Part shown: positions 34,202 through 46,626 of the stretch, one piece after another
Numbering within the stretch: position 1 is the stretch's first letter
How the letters are laid out: every line of letters starts with the position of its first letter
Source of the DNA: Leptodontidium sp. MPI-SDFR-AT-0119
Lineage: Eukaryota > Ascomycota > Leotiomycetes > Helotiales > Leptodontidiaceae
DNA length: 64,000 bases
Assembly: GCA_020726505.1 (NCBI GenBank)
Contig: JAHLEZ010000042.1
Coordinates: forward strand, 186,001-250,000
Direction of reading: 5' to 3'
Made by a program: the position numbers and the translations under genes
The notes under the pieces: generated by a model
The model's input: the letters and a program-made list of their open reading frames with translations, nothing else
Told to the model about the DNA's origin: nothing
Database searches by the model: none

Positions 34202-36584
34202 GATCGAAATAATTCACATTCCAAATTTCAGACAAATCGATTAAAGAATGAGGATATAATTAATTATTGAAGTTGAGAGGTATAAGTAGCGGTGAGTTAA
34301 GCGAGGTGGGCCAAAGGGGGGGGTGAGACGTTACACACCCGAAATGGAAATAGCAGTGGTACAATCTTCATGAAGTCAAAAACGAGTCAATCGATCGTGC
34401 CTGTTCGTCGTTTCAGGGAATTGCTCAGAAGTAATTAGCTGCCGACTTTGTAGATCTTGTAGAAAACGTTTCTCATCACATCATTCAATCGTATGACCGC
34501 GAGTCAAATAATTGGCCACCTTTTGAGCAATTACAGGAAACCGTTATAGTGTGGATTAGCAACAGAGAGTTTAGATTAAGTTAAGTCTAGATTTACTGGT
34601 CGAAGCGAAAATTGGCTAATCGGGGTACCGAGAGCTTGTAGGATTACTTGAGGGAACTCTGTTGCACCTTTTTAGAGCTCAGGGGCACGAAGCATTTGAA
34701 GAAGTATGGCTCCGCAGACAACAGCGAGGAATAGCATTCCAAGCTTGGTGGACGTTATACACCGTCTTAGGTGGAACGGTCGAAATTTGTGGAAGGCAAG
34801 CGACCATTTCAGTCGCTGAGAAAGAACTATAACTTAAGCTTAGGAATTCAAGTAGCCTTATCTAGATACCTTCAGTCTCTAAAGGTACGTTAGCGGTGCA
34901 TAGAATATTGACAATGCTTTATCTTTCACAGTAAGAAGGTCCCTCGAACTGCGCTGTGTCTGAAATCTGGGATTGAGTCCAGTCTCTACCCCCTCTGGAA
35001 GAGCCACCCACCCATCACGATCCAAAAATAGTCACAATATTTTCTAATATTTGCGAGCTTTTTTCCTCTCTTAACCTTGATCTACGGAATTAGTTTTTCA
35101 TTGTAATAAAAATGTATATCAATTTGTATCAAGTGTAGCTTGAGCTTCACCAGTCAGACTTACACCAACATAGCCGTACTCATTCGATCTTCGACCATCC
35201 TGGCCCATATATCCGCTATGAACTCTTCACGTAGTCTTCTTTCCACTCGCCCTTAAAATCCTTCATCTCTCGGGCCTTGTTCAGCGGGCCTTGGGGAGGT
35301 TTTACATCTCGAAACCAGGCTGGCACGCGTTGAACGAGTTACTACCCACACCCTCCTTTCTATGACCATATAGCGGCATCCTTTGAGATAGCCCTACGCA
35401 GTTTGCAATATCACCACGATACAGGCAGAGATGATTATCTCGCTAAAGGGATCATCTCTCGTTAGGCAAACTGCTCTCTTCCTTGCAGAAAAAGGGACCT
35501 AACAAACGGCGGCTTTGCTATCTGAGTAGTAAAGGAAGTAACATTCCTTGCAAAAGCGCTAGATGAGACCCCTCATGCGACGCTGTGAACGCCTTTTAAT
35601 ATGATTACGTGCGTTTATTTGAATTTAACGTCTATTGACATGTGAGCCAAGGCGTTCAAGAAAGTCCTATGCCGTGAGATAAGAATATACTCTTACTCAT
35701 CCGCATTCACCTGAGATATAGTCTTACTAAAGCTGAGAATGCTTTGATATGAGTTGAAGGGCAGGGGTAAATCAACACTCAAATACGGCTTCCACGACGT
35801 TCTTCTCCACACAATACATATCCAAAGACTTGCCATCCTTGGACGATATTGCACAAGAACACCAGCCCAGATGGGGTCGGGTCTCGGAATCGTAGCCTGA
35901 GGGCAAGAACGTATACCTGGAGCACCATGGTGGCGGAGAAACAAGTGTGAGTTGGGGGCGAGACTTTGACTTGAGTGTCCTCTCCTTGTTTATCTAAAAT
36001 CTAATAGCACCAGTGAACTTAACATTTCTAAGCGCATTCCTTGACCAAAGCATTCGGCCACATTCCACGACCATAAGTTATTCCTTATTTTCCTTGGAAA
36101 TACGCACGCGGCTCTCTGTAGCACAATCGAATCTCTAAAAGAAAGCGTTGCCGAGCTCAAGTAACATGAGAAGTAAGCTAAAAGCAGCAAGCCGATACCA
36201 AGACCGAATTAGGTATTCGAATCTTGAGTAACTTGATAAGACTCCCTACAGCGTCGCAGATCAAGCAAGGTAATCGCTTCTGTACACGTACCACTCCACC
36301 CCGAGTTGCAAAGATCATCTCGAAAGGAGGAATTTTGATTGTATGTTGGACTTGGAGACGTTGGACTTGGAGACGCGGTAGAAAACTTTCGTCAAACGTC
36401 ACCAGGTTTTCATCGCAACTTTGTTTATACCGTCCACCTGTATCAACGCTATATATGATGTGCAGCCAAGACCTTTTTCAAGCTGGCAAATCGTGAGCAA
36501 GTTTTGCTGTTCAGGTTAGTTAGCAGTGAAAAACAACCTGGATCTGCAGTCATATAAAATTTACAACAACCTTTCTATAACAGT
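34202..36584. other. Intergenic, nothing recognised
   Basis: AT-rich non-coding-looking DNA. Short frames at 35693-35944, 35990-36190, 36178-36402 and 36224-36496 overlap each other on both strands and carry no motif. A direct tandem of TTGGACTTGGAGACG lies near 36348-36375. Confidence 0.35.
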
Positions 36585-36791
36585 TCAGATATCGGTCGCC
36601 TTCTGGCGCAGGCTCTTCAAATATGCATCATAAGCCAGTGCACGTCGCGAGGCCTCAGAAGTTCCTTCAGTTATACAAGACGATGTGCAATCTTCTGTGT
36701 CATAACCACAAGTGCGTGCTTTCTTTTCTTGGAGTCTTGCGCTTCTTCGCTGTTTCGATTCTGTGGAAGTATACATCATAGCGATCGGCGC
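36585..36791 (-). pseudogene. Small hypothetical ORF, 3' part, split by Copia-2
   Basis: The minus-strand frame MMYTSTESKQRRSARLQEKK... ends QKATDI at 36585. Upstream the frame is open to the Copia-2 target duplication at 36787-36791 (GGCGC). On the far side of Copia-2 the same frame continues from an ATG at 51842, giving an 88-codon ORF before insertion. The Arg/Lys-rich SKQRRSARLQEKK segment suggests a basic protein. No family recognised. If this minimal ORF is not real, the insertion would still lie about 10-20 bp upstream of the second start (36779). Confidence 0.4.
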
Positions 36792-36948
36792 TTTTGACAG
36801 GTTCTGAATATATTGACTGAACTACTGTTTGTCGTATGGACAGATCTCCATATAAATACAGTCCATCCATAGTCATGTGCCCTGCACATGACTCATCATC
36901 ACATGACTCATCTCACACTAACCTCTAGGCTTCCACACCCCTTCAACA
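36792..36948 (-). repeat. Copia-2 left (3') LTR
   Basis: 157 bp ending CCCCTTCAACA. First bases are TT instead of TG (one substitution). Contains TGACTCA cores at 36889-36895 and 36904-36910 and a TATAAATA-type box on the minus strand near 36849-36859. Confidence 0.9.
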
Positions 36949-36985
36949 CTGGTAACGCGCGCTTCGCTCGCCGAGGCCCTGAAAC

Positions 36986-38049
36986 GGGCAGGTTCGGGGA
37001 TGGATGTTGTCTTCAATCGATCAAGCAAGCTTATACAGGAAACAGTACGGTGAATGGCACGATGTCCAATATTATTCATTAAATCTAAGCTTTGAAACCT
37101 AATATTGAGTTCGTACGTCCCCTGCAGCCTACTCTTTTACTAGTCAGCGAATGAAAAAGGATATTTAAAAGCTAAACAACGATCTCGCGCGTTTCCCCGC
37201 TGTTGTGCCATTGTGGCTAATGGACTTGATTTAGTAGTCGGCGTTAGGGACCAGTTCGAGAGGGTAGTTAGTGGTATGGGAAGAGTGGAATGCGACGCGA
37301 CCAAACCACCCGGAAAAGAGGTGGATTAGGGTTGTTCATGTTCAGTTGCGGCGTGAGCAGATGAAGAGTCATCTATGCTAGTCATGGGGCTAGCTGGGTC
37401 GTCTACGTCGTTGTTACGGGAGGTGAGGGTCCAGATATATTAATATTTCAAGTCGCTTTGTGGAGCGCCTAGTCTGTATCATTGGGAGTCGTGGGGTTTA
37501 CTGCGTTAACAAAGTATTGAAATGGTTCTTTTAATCTTTGCGTGAGTGGAATGAGGGAGCTTGGGTTGTAAGGAAGACAAAATGTATAATATGTGTGTCT
37601 TTCGACATAATTTGATACAGAAGCTCCTGCAATTTATTTCAGTCTTGTAAAAAGTCAGGGTTCAGAGGATGGGATATATTAGTATATATTAGAGAAGACG
37701 ACTTATCTGGAAGGGGAGGCCTTGTCATCTTCATTTCTATGATGTACGTCGGTTCGAATATTGAGTTCGAATACCCCTCATCTTGAAGCCATGTCCTTGT
37801 TAGTAGATTCATTAGCGATTGGAAGACAAAAATCTAGTGTGGTTATTACCTTTACGGCAGATAAAATAAAGCTTATTAACGGCCCTAGCGGTTTTATGTT
37901 TGACAGCTTTCGTAACTCATGGTCGGGAGCTGATCCGGGTTCGAATATCATATTGGCGAATTAGCACAGCCGTAAGAGTAGAAGTGTTTGTAAAGTGACG
38001 AAAAATTAGAAAGGCTATTTTGTAGCGAGCCAAACAACTAACTTTGCTC
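36986..38049. other. Left part of the nested block, no gene recognised
   Basis: AT-rich with short unsupported frames (for example 37761-37964). If the Helitron is complete, its 3' terminus (hairpin plus CTRR) should lie here, but I could not identify it. Confidence 0.35.
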
Positions 38050-39130
38050 TCTTTATATAGTTATCGTTTCCCGCTTAAGTCCCTTAAGCCTTTCTATTTC
38101 TAGGAGCAGTCGCTCGTCTAAGCGGAATTAGAGATCCTCCATAGTAATTTTTTATAGTAGATAGAGTCCTTCTAAAGATCAGAGTCGTGATAGTTAGACA
38201 TAGTTAGAGTAGTATTTTTTGTGTGTATCTTGGCCTCTAGCGCTTGGGTCGTGTTTGAGATCAAGAACCGCAGCCGTAAGTGTCGACCCTTATACTTTAT
38301 AATCTGTCAGGCTAAATACAGGGCATATAGGCACTTGTCTCCTTCGCACGGAGTGTCCTTTGATAGTAATAGACCTTTCTAATAAAAAAACAGGGATGAT
38401 CTTAGCATCGAGATCGTCGAACTTAGAGTGCACTGAATTGTCTCGCTAGAATAAAACACACACTAGAGGTTTTGTGCACAGGATGTATAGATCATCCATC
38501 TCGAAGAACTCAGCTAGTAGGCGTACGATTAGTACCGTACTACTTTATTAATAGTAGAGACATACCGGTTAGATCAATAATAATACCTGCGGCAATACTA
38601 CGCGCACTATTTACCTGTCCTAGGGCAGTGTAGATGTTGGCCAGGAGTATAGCTGGCATCTCTGGGGTGTACAGAAAAAGGCCTAGGAAGGGGATCCTAG
38701 TGCCTTGATTAGTTTGTTAGAGTAAGTCCTCTGCGTATAGACGGGACAGACCCGTAGTCCTGATCCGGCTGTGCAGAGCTAAGAACACGTAAATCCTCTG
38801 GGATCGGGTCCGGGAAAAGTGTTCTATTTGAAGGCGATTAACGTGGTGACGAAGGACATTAAGCTTAATAACAGTAGTTGCGTTGTCTAAATCCGGTGTC
38901 AAGAGGGAAGTTGTTGTCTTGTTATTCAATAACGCTAGGTCATCTTCCGTTAATGTGGCCGCTCTCGCTCGACCTAGTAGATCTCGGAATGTAGGGTCTT
39001 CTGCCTGTCTCATCTGCTAGTCTAGGATAATGACATCCGTAAACTAGTGCTAGATGATTCGTCCGTTGGCGTCTTCGTCGTTCCCAGTTCTTGGCTCCTT
39101 CTATAGCGCTAGGCCCCTAACAGGTGGGAA

Positions 39131-40366
39131 CTAGTGGAAGTCGCCTATGAGGATAACAATAGGCAGCCCACTAAAGAGGTCGGGGGAGCTTCTCTCGAGG
39201 GACCTTACAATCTTGCACTGATTGTTAATAGTACTTAGTATACTTAAATCCGTCATACTAACCTCATCGATGATTATGACCGTCTTCCTAGACCACAGCT
39301 TCCTGACACGAGAGCTCACTATTGTCTTTTGGGTTTTAGCGATGCTAATGCCGAGGGCTATATGATACGTGTTGCCGCTGATGTTATCCGCCGCTGCTCC
39401 TGTCGGGGCCATCAGAATGACCTCCTCTTTGTGACATATAAGGTCTATGCCGGCAATTATGGCTTTGATAATTTGGCTCTTGCTAACTCCGCCTTCGCCG
39501 CTAACGTAGAGGAGTTTCTGGTCCCGCTTAGAGGTATTGTAGGCGTGGGTCGCACAAGCTAACGCATCTGAAAGCACTCTTTGTACTATAAGTCGCTGCT
39601 TTTCGTTGAGAGGAACATCTTCGCTAACGAGTAATGTGAGACTCGAGCCAGTAGGATTGTCGCTAACTTGAGACCGTCGGTCCGCAACATTCGGGGCGCT
39701 CTTTAGTGAGGATAGAATGGGATGCAAAACGCCATCTCCTATGTCTGGGCCGAAATCGTCGATCTCATACGCAAGGCGTTCTTCGGCTCCTATGTCTTCC
39801 GTTTCATCAAATTTAATAAGACCTTTAATTTGTGACTTCCAGCGTTGTAATGTAGCCAGAGGTAAGAATCTGAGGCCAGAAGTAGCGTAGGTGTTGAGCC
39901 GAAAAATATCAAGTGCGAGGAGATTTTCTAACTGTAGTGGCCGAGCGTAGGTCGTGCCGGCCAACAAGGTAGGAATTCGTTGCGCAGCAACTACGCTTTC
40001 TTTCTGCCAGGATAACGCAACCGAATGGTACGCCGCTATTAAGGTCTCGGTGCTGAAGTCTTCATTTAATGTATCCAAAGGCTCTTCGACGCCGAAGTCT
40101 AAATCAGTAGCTACTTCACCATCAAGGTTATGATCGAAAGTTTCTTCAAACGTGTTCATCGCTCTGCGGAGCGCAGCGTCAATTCGACAATCCTCCTTGG
40201 ATTTTCGCAAGAGTTCAATGTTGCTTGCGAAGTTGCGGTTGTGTGGAGAAAGTGTAGGCTCCACGATCTTCCAAATCTTGGCAGACGCATCCCGCGTTGT
40301 CATATAGTCAGCCGCATATTGTCGGAAGAGGGTCTTCAAGTGGTTCCACGGCACAAACAACCCCAA
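39131..40366 (-). pseudogene. Helitron Pif1-type helicase segment (longest open piece)
   Basis: 411 codons still open. Walker A is LLYVSGEGGVSKSQIIKAI, in which Ser stands where Gly is expected before KS, consistent with a G-to-A change that would impair ATP binding. Walker B VIIIDEVSM is intact. The piece ends just after the GDFH motif, and the rest of the helicase lies in other frames to the left. Confidence 0.8.
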
Positions 40367-41011
40367 TAATACTTCGGAGAGATCATTTTACATTGCGGTC
40401 GTGATTGGATGCCCTCCTGTAACACCCTCCTCCTCGGCTTGGAACTGGGAAAGCTGGCCATTAAAGGTGACTGTTGCCACCTGAGACTTCTTGCGAGCCA
40501 AGTGTTGCACATGTACGCCGTGTTTCGGATGCTTGTGGTCAAATTCCAAGTCTGCTGCTATGGCGTCACGGACGTTCTTGGTCTGCACCAACATACAGTA
40601 CTCGAAGAACGGTAGATGGGCCAGGTGCGGGCCTCGCCATTTGTAGTTGTCGAAGCGGCTGACAGGAGCCTTGTCTCCTGGTTAGTAAGCACACTGCTCA
40701 TCACCTATCAGGTCGGTAGAGTCGTCGGCTGACGATTGAACCGGATCCATAACAGCACGTACATATTGCCTGAGCCACCAGAGATTCACTTGCACAAAGA
40801 TGTAGTTTCCGGTATAGTAGGTCGGTAGCTGAAGCAGGGAGCTCGCTATCTGCACACCACTGATCTCGCGATCATGGGACAAAGTGTTGAAGCATCGAAG
40901 AGCAAACTGGTCCATGTCTTTCTTCCTTATTCGCAGATCGTTGGCATCTGGTGTCAAAGTTGCTTTGGCTTGCTCAATTGACCGCTTTAACAATGCAGCT
41001 TTGACCAGCAT

Positions 41012-41845
41012 TTAGTATAGAGAAATATCATCTTTTGTTGCATAATTCGTGACGTAATAAATAAGACACAACGTCTTTGCCACAGTCGGGATCCACGAGA
41101 TGTCTTGATTAGAACGGATATAGCTAGCAATTACTGGGTTCCACGGGTTAACCCAACCGTGGTTGCGAGTAAGGTGGATCACACCGAACTCATCGACTTC
41201 GGAGTTGAGACGCAGTTCCCGCGGCATCTCGAATCTGCAAGCCTTCGACCCTTGGCCTTTTTGACTATACTTGAAGCAGGTAGCGTTGTGATTCGATGAA
41301 TGGACCTGTTTCTTGCAGGCGATAGCATTGCTGTCAGCGGACAGCCTGGAGTGGAATTCGTCGTCAGTTTCCGCTGTGCAAGTGGAAGGTGGGACGAATG
41401 CCGGTTCGTTAGGGCCACCTTCAACATCCAAGTCTATGCCATGCACGATGACACTTTCCAGGTAACGTATTATCCTGGAGGCAAAAGGCTTGTCTTGCAG
41501 TACACAATCTCGCAAAGTGCTGAATGCGAGGTTGCCAGTCAGCCACACCAGCGCGTGAAGATGTAGCATTCCACGTCTATTTGTCTCAACCACGGCGAAA
41601 TGATTCGAGACCTGCCCCAGGATGCCAATTCGGCCGGTATTGGAGCCGAGAAGCCTATCAAAGATCGCTTTACAGGTATAATGGAAGAACTGGGCAACGG
41701 CAACGGGATTGGACGTTGCTGTCGCATGGCGGATTGCTGCATTAGCAGACGGGAAGGCGTCCCCGGAATATTCAACACCGGCCAAGATTAGAACAAGTGG
41801 GTTCCTTAGGTCGGAGGGATTAATTGTTATCCAAAAAGCAGGCAT
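41012..41845 (-). pseudogene. Helitron Rep (HUH endonuclease) segment
   Basis: 277 codons: MPAFWITINPSDLRNPL is the characteristic start of the Helitron-like N domain, followed by MLHLHALVWL (metal-binding HxH) and IYYVTNYATKDDISLY (paired catalytic tyrosines and lysine). The stop after SLY is directly followed in frame by MLVKAALLKRSIEQAKATL, so it is a single-codon interruption. Confidence 0.82.
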
Positions 41846-43595
41846 TCTATCTCGTACAATCAGGCCTTTGATTTCGGAGCGCCTCTTTAGCTTTTGCGAG
41901 AAAGACTCTAGTACTTACATCCCAATAGTCACAATATTTCGTTGTAGTCGTTAAATCACAGGGTCATCAATCACCTCCCCGTGTGTAACGGCCTTTGTAG
42001 CGCCTTCCAGCTAGTCAACTGTCAAAGAGGCTATGTCGTCTTCGGCCGACCTCCAATCTCGACACTTCACAAGTAGTGCGTTTCCAAGAGATGAGCTTCG
42101 GAGTTGCAATACATCGTAGAGAAGGTACATGAAGGTCTTGTGTCGTGCGAATCTGCAAAGGTGATTAGACTTAAACTTTCGTGGCAGTAGGCAGGGATCA
42201 CCTCCCTTCTGCTATAGTGATTCAAGGCCCACTCTGCAAAAGCTGTCAGCGATACCGGCACTGTCCGCTCGTCTTGGTGGCCCCCTATTCCATTTGGAAA
42301 GAGGGTAGGGAAAGCAGCGGTAAAGTAATGAGGCTCTTCCCAATTGTTCATCAACGCGAACTGCCCTCGTACTGCATAAGAAATCAACGGAATGTCACCG
42401 TGTCTTGGCACACCCTCGTCTGTAGTATTGTCTGTAGCCGGCGCACTATCATCGGTCTTACATTAGTTGCGAGCCAGCACTCCTCGTAAGGTGTGTATCA
42501 TGCGCGTATTCGGATCCTGGCGCTCTCTATTAATATCTGTGTAGACAGAACCGGTTATTAGCGCTTCATGATCATCCGAGTCGAGAACCCCATCTTGAGC
42601 GGCATAAAGATCATTTTCACAATTGCCAGTCTGCAGGCTAACCGTATATCCCTCACGTTCGTGATGGTCTGAGCTCCCAAGACAGATAATGTTGTCACGG
42701 ATTCTGGGCGGGATAAAATCTTCGTTCTAGCTATCGATCATGGCATAGTTGATAGTGATGTCGTGATATAGACGATTATGCCGAACGAGATATTGCAAAG
42801 CCGCGAGAACCTTATCCTTCCGAACCTACAAGAACGGCTTCAGGTCTATATCGGCCGGCGCCCGTTTTCCTAGCCAGAAAACCTTAATAAGATTATCTAA
42901 CTTCAGCTCGGGACTGGGGAGAATCTGCAGGAGCGGTCCCGGATCTTGCGGAATGACGATCATATGACCCCGAATTGCATTATACGTAATAGGAGAAGTA
43001 CGACCCCCGGGCCGCAGTTTGAGGATAGTGCCAATAGGATGACATTTCGCAATGAGACACTCTTCGACTGTTGTAAGATCTTCTAACGCGGACGGATAGT
43101 CCTGGCACGTCGTAACATTGACGAGGTTCAAGGCGGAGAACTTCGGAATGTTGCTACGACTAACTGCCCCGTGACATACCGCACAGAAGTCCCAAGAGTT
43201 CTCATGATGGCCACAGCGATCAAGGATTCGTTGTGGTGGTAGGGTGAAATCAGCCTCGTCATCGATCTTATAGACATCTCCAGTGGCGATCAACCTGCCG
43301 CAACAACAGCATACGGATCTCTCAGATGCGGCCGACATCTCATCTTCATACTTACTAACAGAAGCTCGAATATGTGATGAGGTGATCTCTTGTGGGAATG
43401 ATTGTGAAGCCGCCGCTTGCAAGTCGAATTCATCTCTTAGCAACCCAATAGCAATTTTGACACGTGCTATTTGTTGCTGTTGTGAAGTTGTTATATTTGC
43501 AACTGTTTCTAGTTGCTCTTGTATTTCTAAGTTTGGAAATGGGTTTAGCCCTCCAATATTAGGAGTCGATTGTAGAAGTGATGTTGCTGGAAGTT

Positions 43596-43812
43596 GTAGT
43601 CGGCGCCGTGCTTTTTGCTGGCGATTCCACTCTCGATACCTCTCCTACGTATTATATTAGCCGGATTAAAGGGCCTCGATTAGACGACAACAAACACTGC
43701 AGGAAATGCAAACAATAGCACGGGTTCCGTCACGCTTTATTCGAAACTGATCAGCGGGCAGCGCCCTTCTTGCACCGCACGCCCGGTCACCGCACCTGTA
43801 TAGAGGGACCAG
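43596..43812 (-). repeat. Helitron 5' exon, copy 1
   Basis: The minus strand encodes CGDRACGARRALPADQFRIK, then CISCSVCCRLIEAL and stop, a cysteine-rich module often preceding fungal Helitron Rep. It is repeated at 43863-44063. Confidence 0.6.
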
Positions 43813-43862
43813 AGTCGATTGCGGAAATAATTTTGCTGCGGCTTCTGAATGCGGAAGTGATG

Positions 43863-44063
43863 TAGTCGGCGCTGCTCTTCTTCGTGCGGCATACCTGTCC
43901 TACGCCATATATTAGCTGGGTCAGGAAAAGTCGATTAGAGAACAGACGCTGCAGGAAATGCAAAGTATGGCGCGAGTCCCGTCACGCTTTATTCGAAACT
44001 GATCGGCGGGCAGCGCCCCTCTCGACCCGCATCCCTGGTCACCACATCTGTATAAAGAGTCCA
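43863..44063 (-). repeat. Helitron 5' exon, diverged tandem copy 2
   Basis: Shares long blocks with copy 1, including the GTCACGCTTTATTCGAAACT block and CGGGCAGCGCCC, about 267 bp further right. Points to a tandem duplication at the Helitron 5' end, or to a second, truncated Helitron start. Confidence 0.6.
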
Positions 44064-44283
44064 TTTTATTTTTGGTTGAGATATTAGATAGATAGACCCT
44101 ATACCCAATAATATTCTGGGCTATTTGTCAGCCCGCTAAGCTTCGTTGTAGGTGACAGGTAAGAGCGGGGAAGCACCACGTGATAAAATCACGCGACTCA
44201 TCCCTCGTTTGCTGGTATGGCAGCCCAACGGCCCAGCCAAGCGGCCCCCTGCAGCTCGCCCCGGCGGGGTAGTAGTCCCTTTC

Positions 44284-44321
44284 ACTGGACGCGCGCTGCG
44301 CACGCCGATGCCCTGAAACCA
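44284..44321. repeat. Internal copy of the block-end motif
   Basis: CACTGGACGCGCGCTGCGCA..GATGCCCTGAAACC closely matches the left end of the nested block (CACTGGTAACGCGCGC...CCCTGAAAC) and the copy at 46388-46424. CACT directly precedes GG in all three. Confidence 0.6.
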
Positions 44322-45015
44322 GCTGACCTGATCAGAATCTAAAATATCTACCGTGATCGGGCGCGGCTTTGCCACCAGCACCAACACCAGCACCTTCTAG
44401 ACTGGCCATCTCAACAACTGGCAAGAACAATCCTTGTTGGCAACTGTAAAGGCGAATCGAGTATTCGCCCTAAGTAGCGTTCTTGCAAATATTCTGTGAG
44501 GCCGCCTATCGGATAGCCAGGCTATCAATCACACAACCCTCGTCTAACATTCTGCCTTGCCAAAGATTCCACATGTAGCTTACATACTGCATCTGGGCCA
44601 ATAGAAAGAATGGAGGCCTCACATCAAGCGAATGTGAGCCTCCTAATTCAACATATAAGCGGGATAAATACTGCTGAACTTGAAACTTCCCTCTTCAGGT
44701 GACGGGTTCAACCAAGACTTCGCAGCACCCCGTGTAAGTACAGTCCTTGCTCCAACGGTGTTCACTGTACCGACGATTCCAGTGTAATTATTGATATTGA
44801 AGTCTGTTGCTCATATCTTGCGGCACAGGCTCACTATCTTCGCCTGAGCGGAGACAGGTACCGTCTCCGCGTACCACCACATCTCGCAGAAATGTTACAG
44901 TGATCAAACTGCATCTTGCTTCGCTGACTGTCCGCTGCCCTACGTGAGTCTCGAGGAGGTCTGCCGGCCGGGACCGGTATTTCTTCGTCCTCCGTGGGCC
45001 GGATCGAGTTCACGA

Positions 45016-45680
45016 ATGCTTGATGGTTTCGACCACAGGGAAGATGAGGAGCCTGGCGATGAGAGGTTGTCTCTACTGGGCGAGGATACTGAGAAAGGAG
45101 GAGAGAGATTGGGAAATGGGGAGGAAGAGGAGGAGTTCCAGGGAAGATCTTGCTCGGATAAATCTGTGATGTCTAAGATAGACAGTCCAGAGACAGTGCT
45201 TCGGAAGAATGGCAGCCCTACGTGGTCGCCGTCCGTTGAGGAGTCGACTACGGGTCACGCACCAGCGCTCGTAGGTGAGGGTCACATGGAAACGAATGAA
45301 CGGCAATGCGATTATCCAAGTTGTGGCCGCCTGTTTCAAAAGCGCCACGACCTAAAGCAAGTCCTCCTCTCTTATTGCATCCACACCCCTAAAGCCACTA
45401 TCAATCTCACCCAACCGAATCTTCTTAATCAAATGCTGACCTTCTAAGCAGTCGCCACAAGAAATACCATTTCAAACCATTCAAATGTCCCACACCCTCT
45501 TGCGCTGCCCGCAACGTTGCATTTTCTCTTGCGAAAGACCTTCTCCGCCACCAAAGAAGCCATAGCGATGAGCGGCACTGTTGTCCTCACGTCGGCTGTT
45601 TTGCCGCAGTTGGCGGGAAGTTCACCGGCTTCGCTCGAGAGGACAACTGGCGAAGACATCTCAAAAATCAGCATACTTGA
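45016..45680 (+). CDS. C2H2 zinc-finger protein with a GC-AG intron
   Basis: Exon 1 is 45016-45356, starting MLDGFDHREDEEPGDERL; the frame is open upstream to 44848, so an earlier start or exon is possible. The intron 45357-45451 (95 nt, GCAAGT...CTAAGCAG) has a GC donor. Exon 2 is 45452-45680. Splicing yields the canonical finger CDYPSCGRLFQKRHDLNRHK followed by KYH; the spliced codon AAT gives the Asn before RH. Further finger-like segments follow: CPTPSCAARNVAFSLAKDLL then RHQRSH, and CCPHVGCFAAVGGKF... ending RRHLKNQHT. This multi-finger fungal arrangement suggests a DNA-binding regulator. No stops after splicing. Apparently intact cargo inside the nested block; splice form is inferred from the fit. 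Confidence 0.7.
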
Positions 45681-46014
45681 GCTTCCGAGTGCGAATCTGA
45701 CCGTAGAATAACGTAGTAGTAGAAGTGGATGGCCAGAATGGGCTTGACCGTATCAAATCACGTGGCTCTGCGTAACATCTTTCGCATGTGATTAAAAATA
45801 GTAAGATAAGGTATAGTACGCTACCCTGGTTAAGAGAAGTGCAACATATGGATAGTGATGTAATTTGTGAGAGCCGGATATGCGATAATGCGAAGACATT
45901 GCCGTAAAACAAGCAAAGCCGAAGCGACTGCGGTACCGTGAATTGTAGTTTCGTAGGACCAATCAGCGCGAGGCTTAGCAGAGCCCTTTTTGCGCCGCAA
46001 TCCTGGACGCAAGA

Positions 46015-46384
46015 GCCGTCATCGATTAGGGCCATTGCCTCTTCTACTCTCTCTCAGGTACTATTAAAGAGCTTTATAGCATGTCTGCAAATGAAAAAAC
46101 AATATTTTGAAGTCTCTGCAACTGATGGCTCTTGTGTGAGGTACGTGAGACGTTTCCAAGGCATTAAAGCGCGTGATCACGTGGGTTCACATCAAGCAAA
46201 CCTATTCGGGTAATACTGGCACGAATGAAAGGCGACCCCGCTAGCACCCAATCTGGACGTTTACAGTAGCCAATCAGGCCCAGGCTTGGCGAAGAGATCT
46301 CTCGGTGCGAAACCCCGCATTTTCGGGCCCCTGGCCTCGCGCGCCGGTTGGTTGTCCCTTCCTCTCGTTCCTCGTTTCAGGGCA
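46015..46384. repeat. 370-bp direct repeat, copy A
   Basis: Starts GCCGTCATCGATTAGGGCCATT and ends CCTCGTTTCAGGGCAT. It shares long blocks with copy B 612 bp away, such as CAATCAGGCCCAGGCTTGGC and GAAGAGATCTCTCGGTGCG. Confidence 0.85.
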
Positions 46385-46423
46385 TTCACTGGACGCGCGC
46401 TCCGCACGCCGATGCCCTGAAAC
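46374..46423. repeat. 12-bp stem hairpin GTTTCAGGGCAT / ATGCCCTGAAAC
   Basis: 46374-46385 pairs perfectly with 46412-46423 around a GC-rich 26-nt loop containing CACTGGACGCGCGC. It combines the motifs found at the two ends of the nested block, so it looks like the two block ends joined. Confidence 0.7.
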
Positions 46424-46626
46424 CAGCAGACCGGGGTGTGCACGTGATTTTCACTGGACTATGGTCAGCTGACCTGGCGACACAAGAGAAAACATCACAA
46501 ACAGCGAGAACGAAATTTTTGGGGAATATGGTCGGTAATGGCAGGCCGCCGTGACCTAGAGGCCACCGAGACGTCGGTGCCTCTGTCGGAAGATATCGAG
46601 ACGGCGAGTCTCATGATCGAAGAAGG

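Larger units (their letters stand above)
38050..43812 (-). pseudogene. Helitron Rep-helicase, decayed
   Basis: Read on the minus strand the pieces come in order. N-terminal cysteine-rich exon near 43.7 kb. CCCCGRLIATGDVYKID and GTILKLRPGGRTSPITYNA in 42826-43443. FPTLFPNGIGG in 42067-42411. Rep domain in 41012-41845 with the HUH-type GMLHLHALVWL (about residue 95) and Y2-type YYVTNYATK. A further Rep segment in 40682-41011. Pif1-like helicase in 39131-40366 (GEGGVSKSQ, VIIIDEVSM, LIGDFH). Helicase C-terminus down to about 38090, with QVPICPVFSLTDYKV. Stops (for example TAA at 41012, where a Gln is expected) and frameshifts break it in at least six places. A rolling-circle transposase, now dead. 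Confidence 0.85.

Noticed and set aside
36792..36948. Solo LTR of Copia-2
   Set aside because: The outer flanks of this LTR and of the distant right LTR are both GGCGC, and the nested block accounts for the distance, so it is the 3' LTR of the same element.
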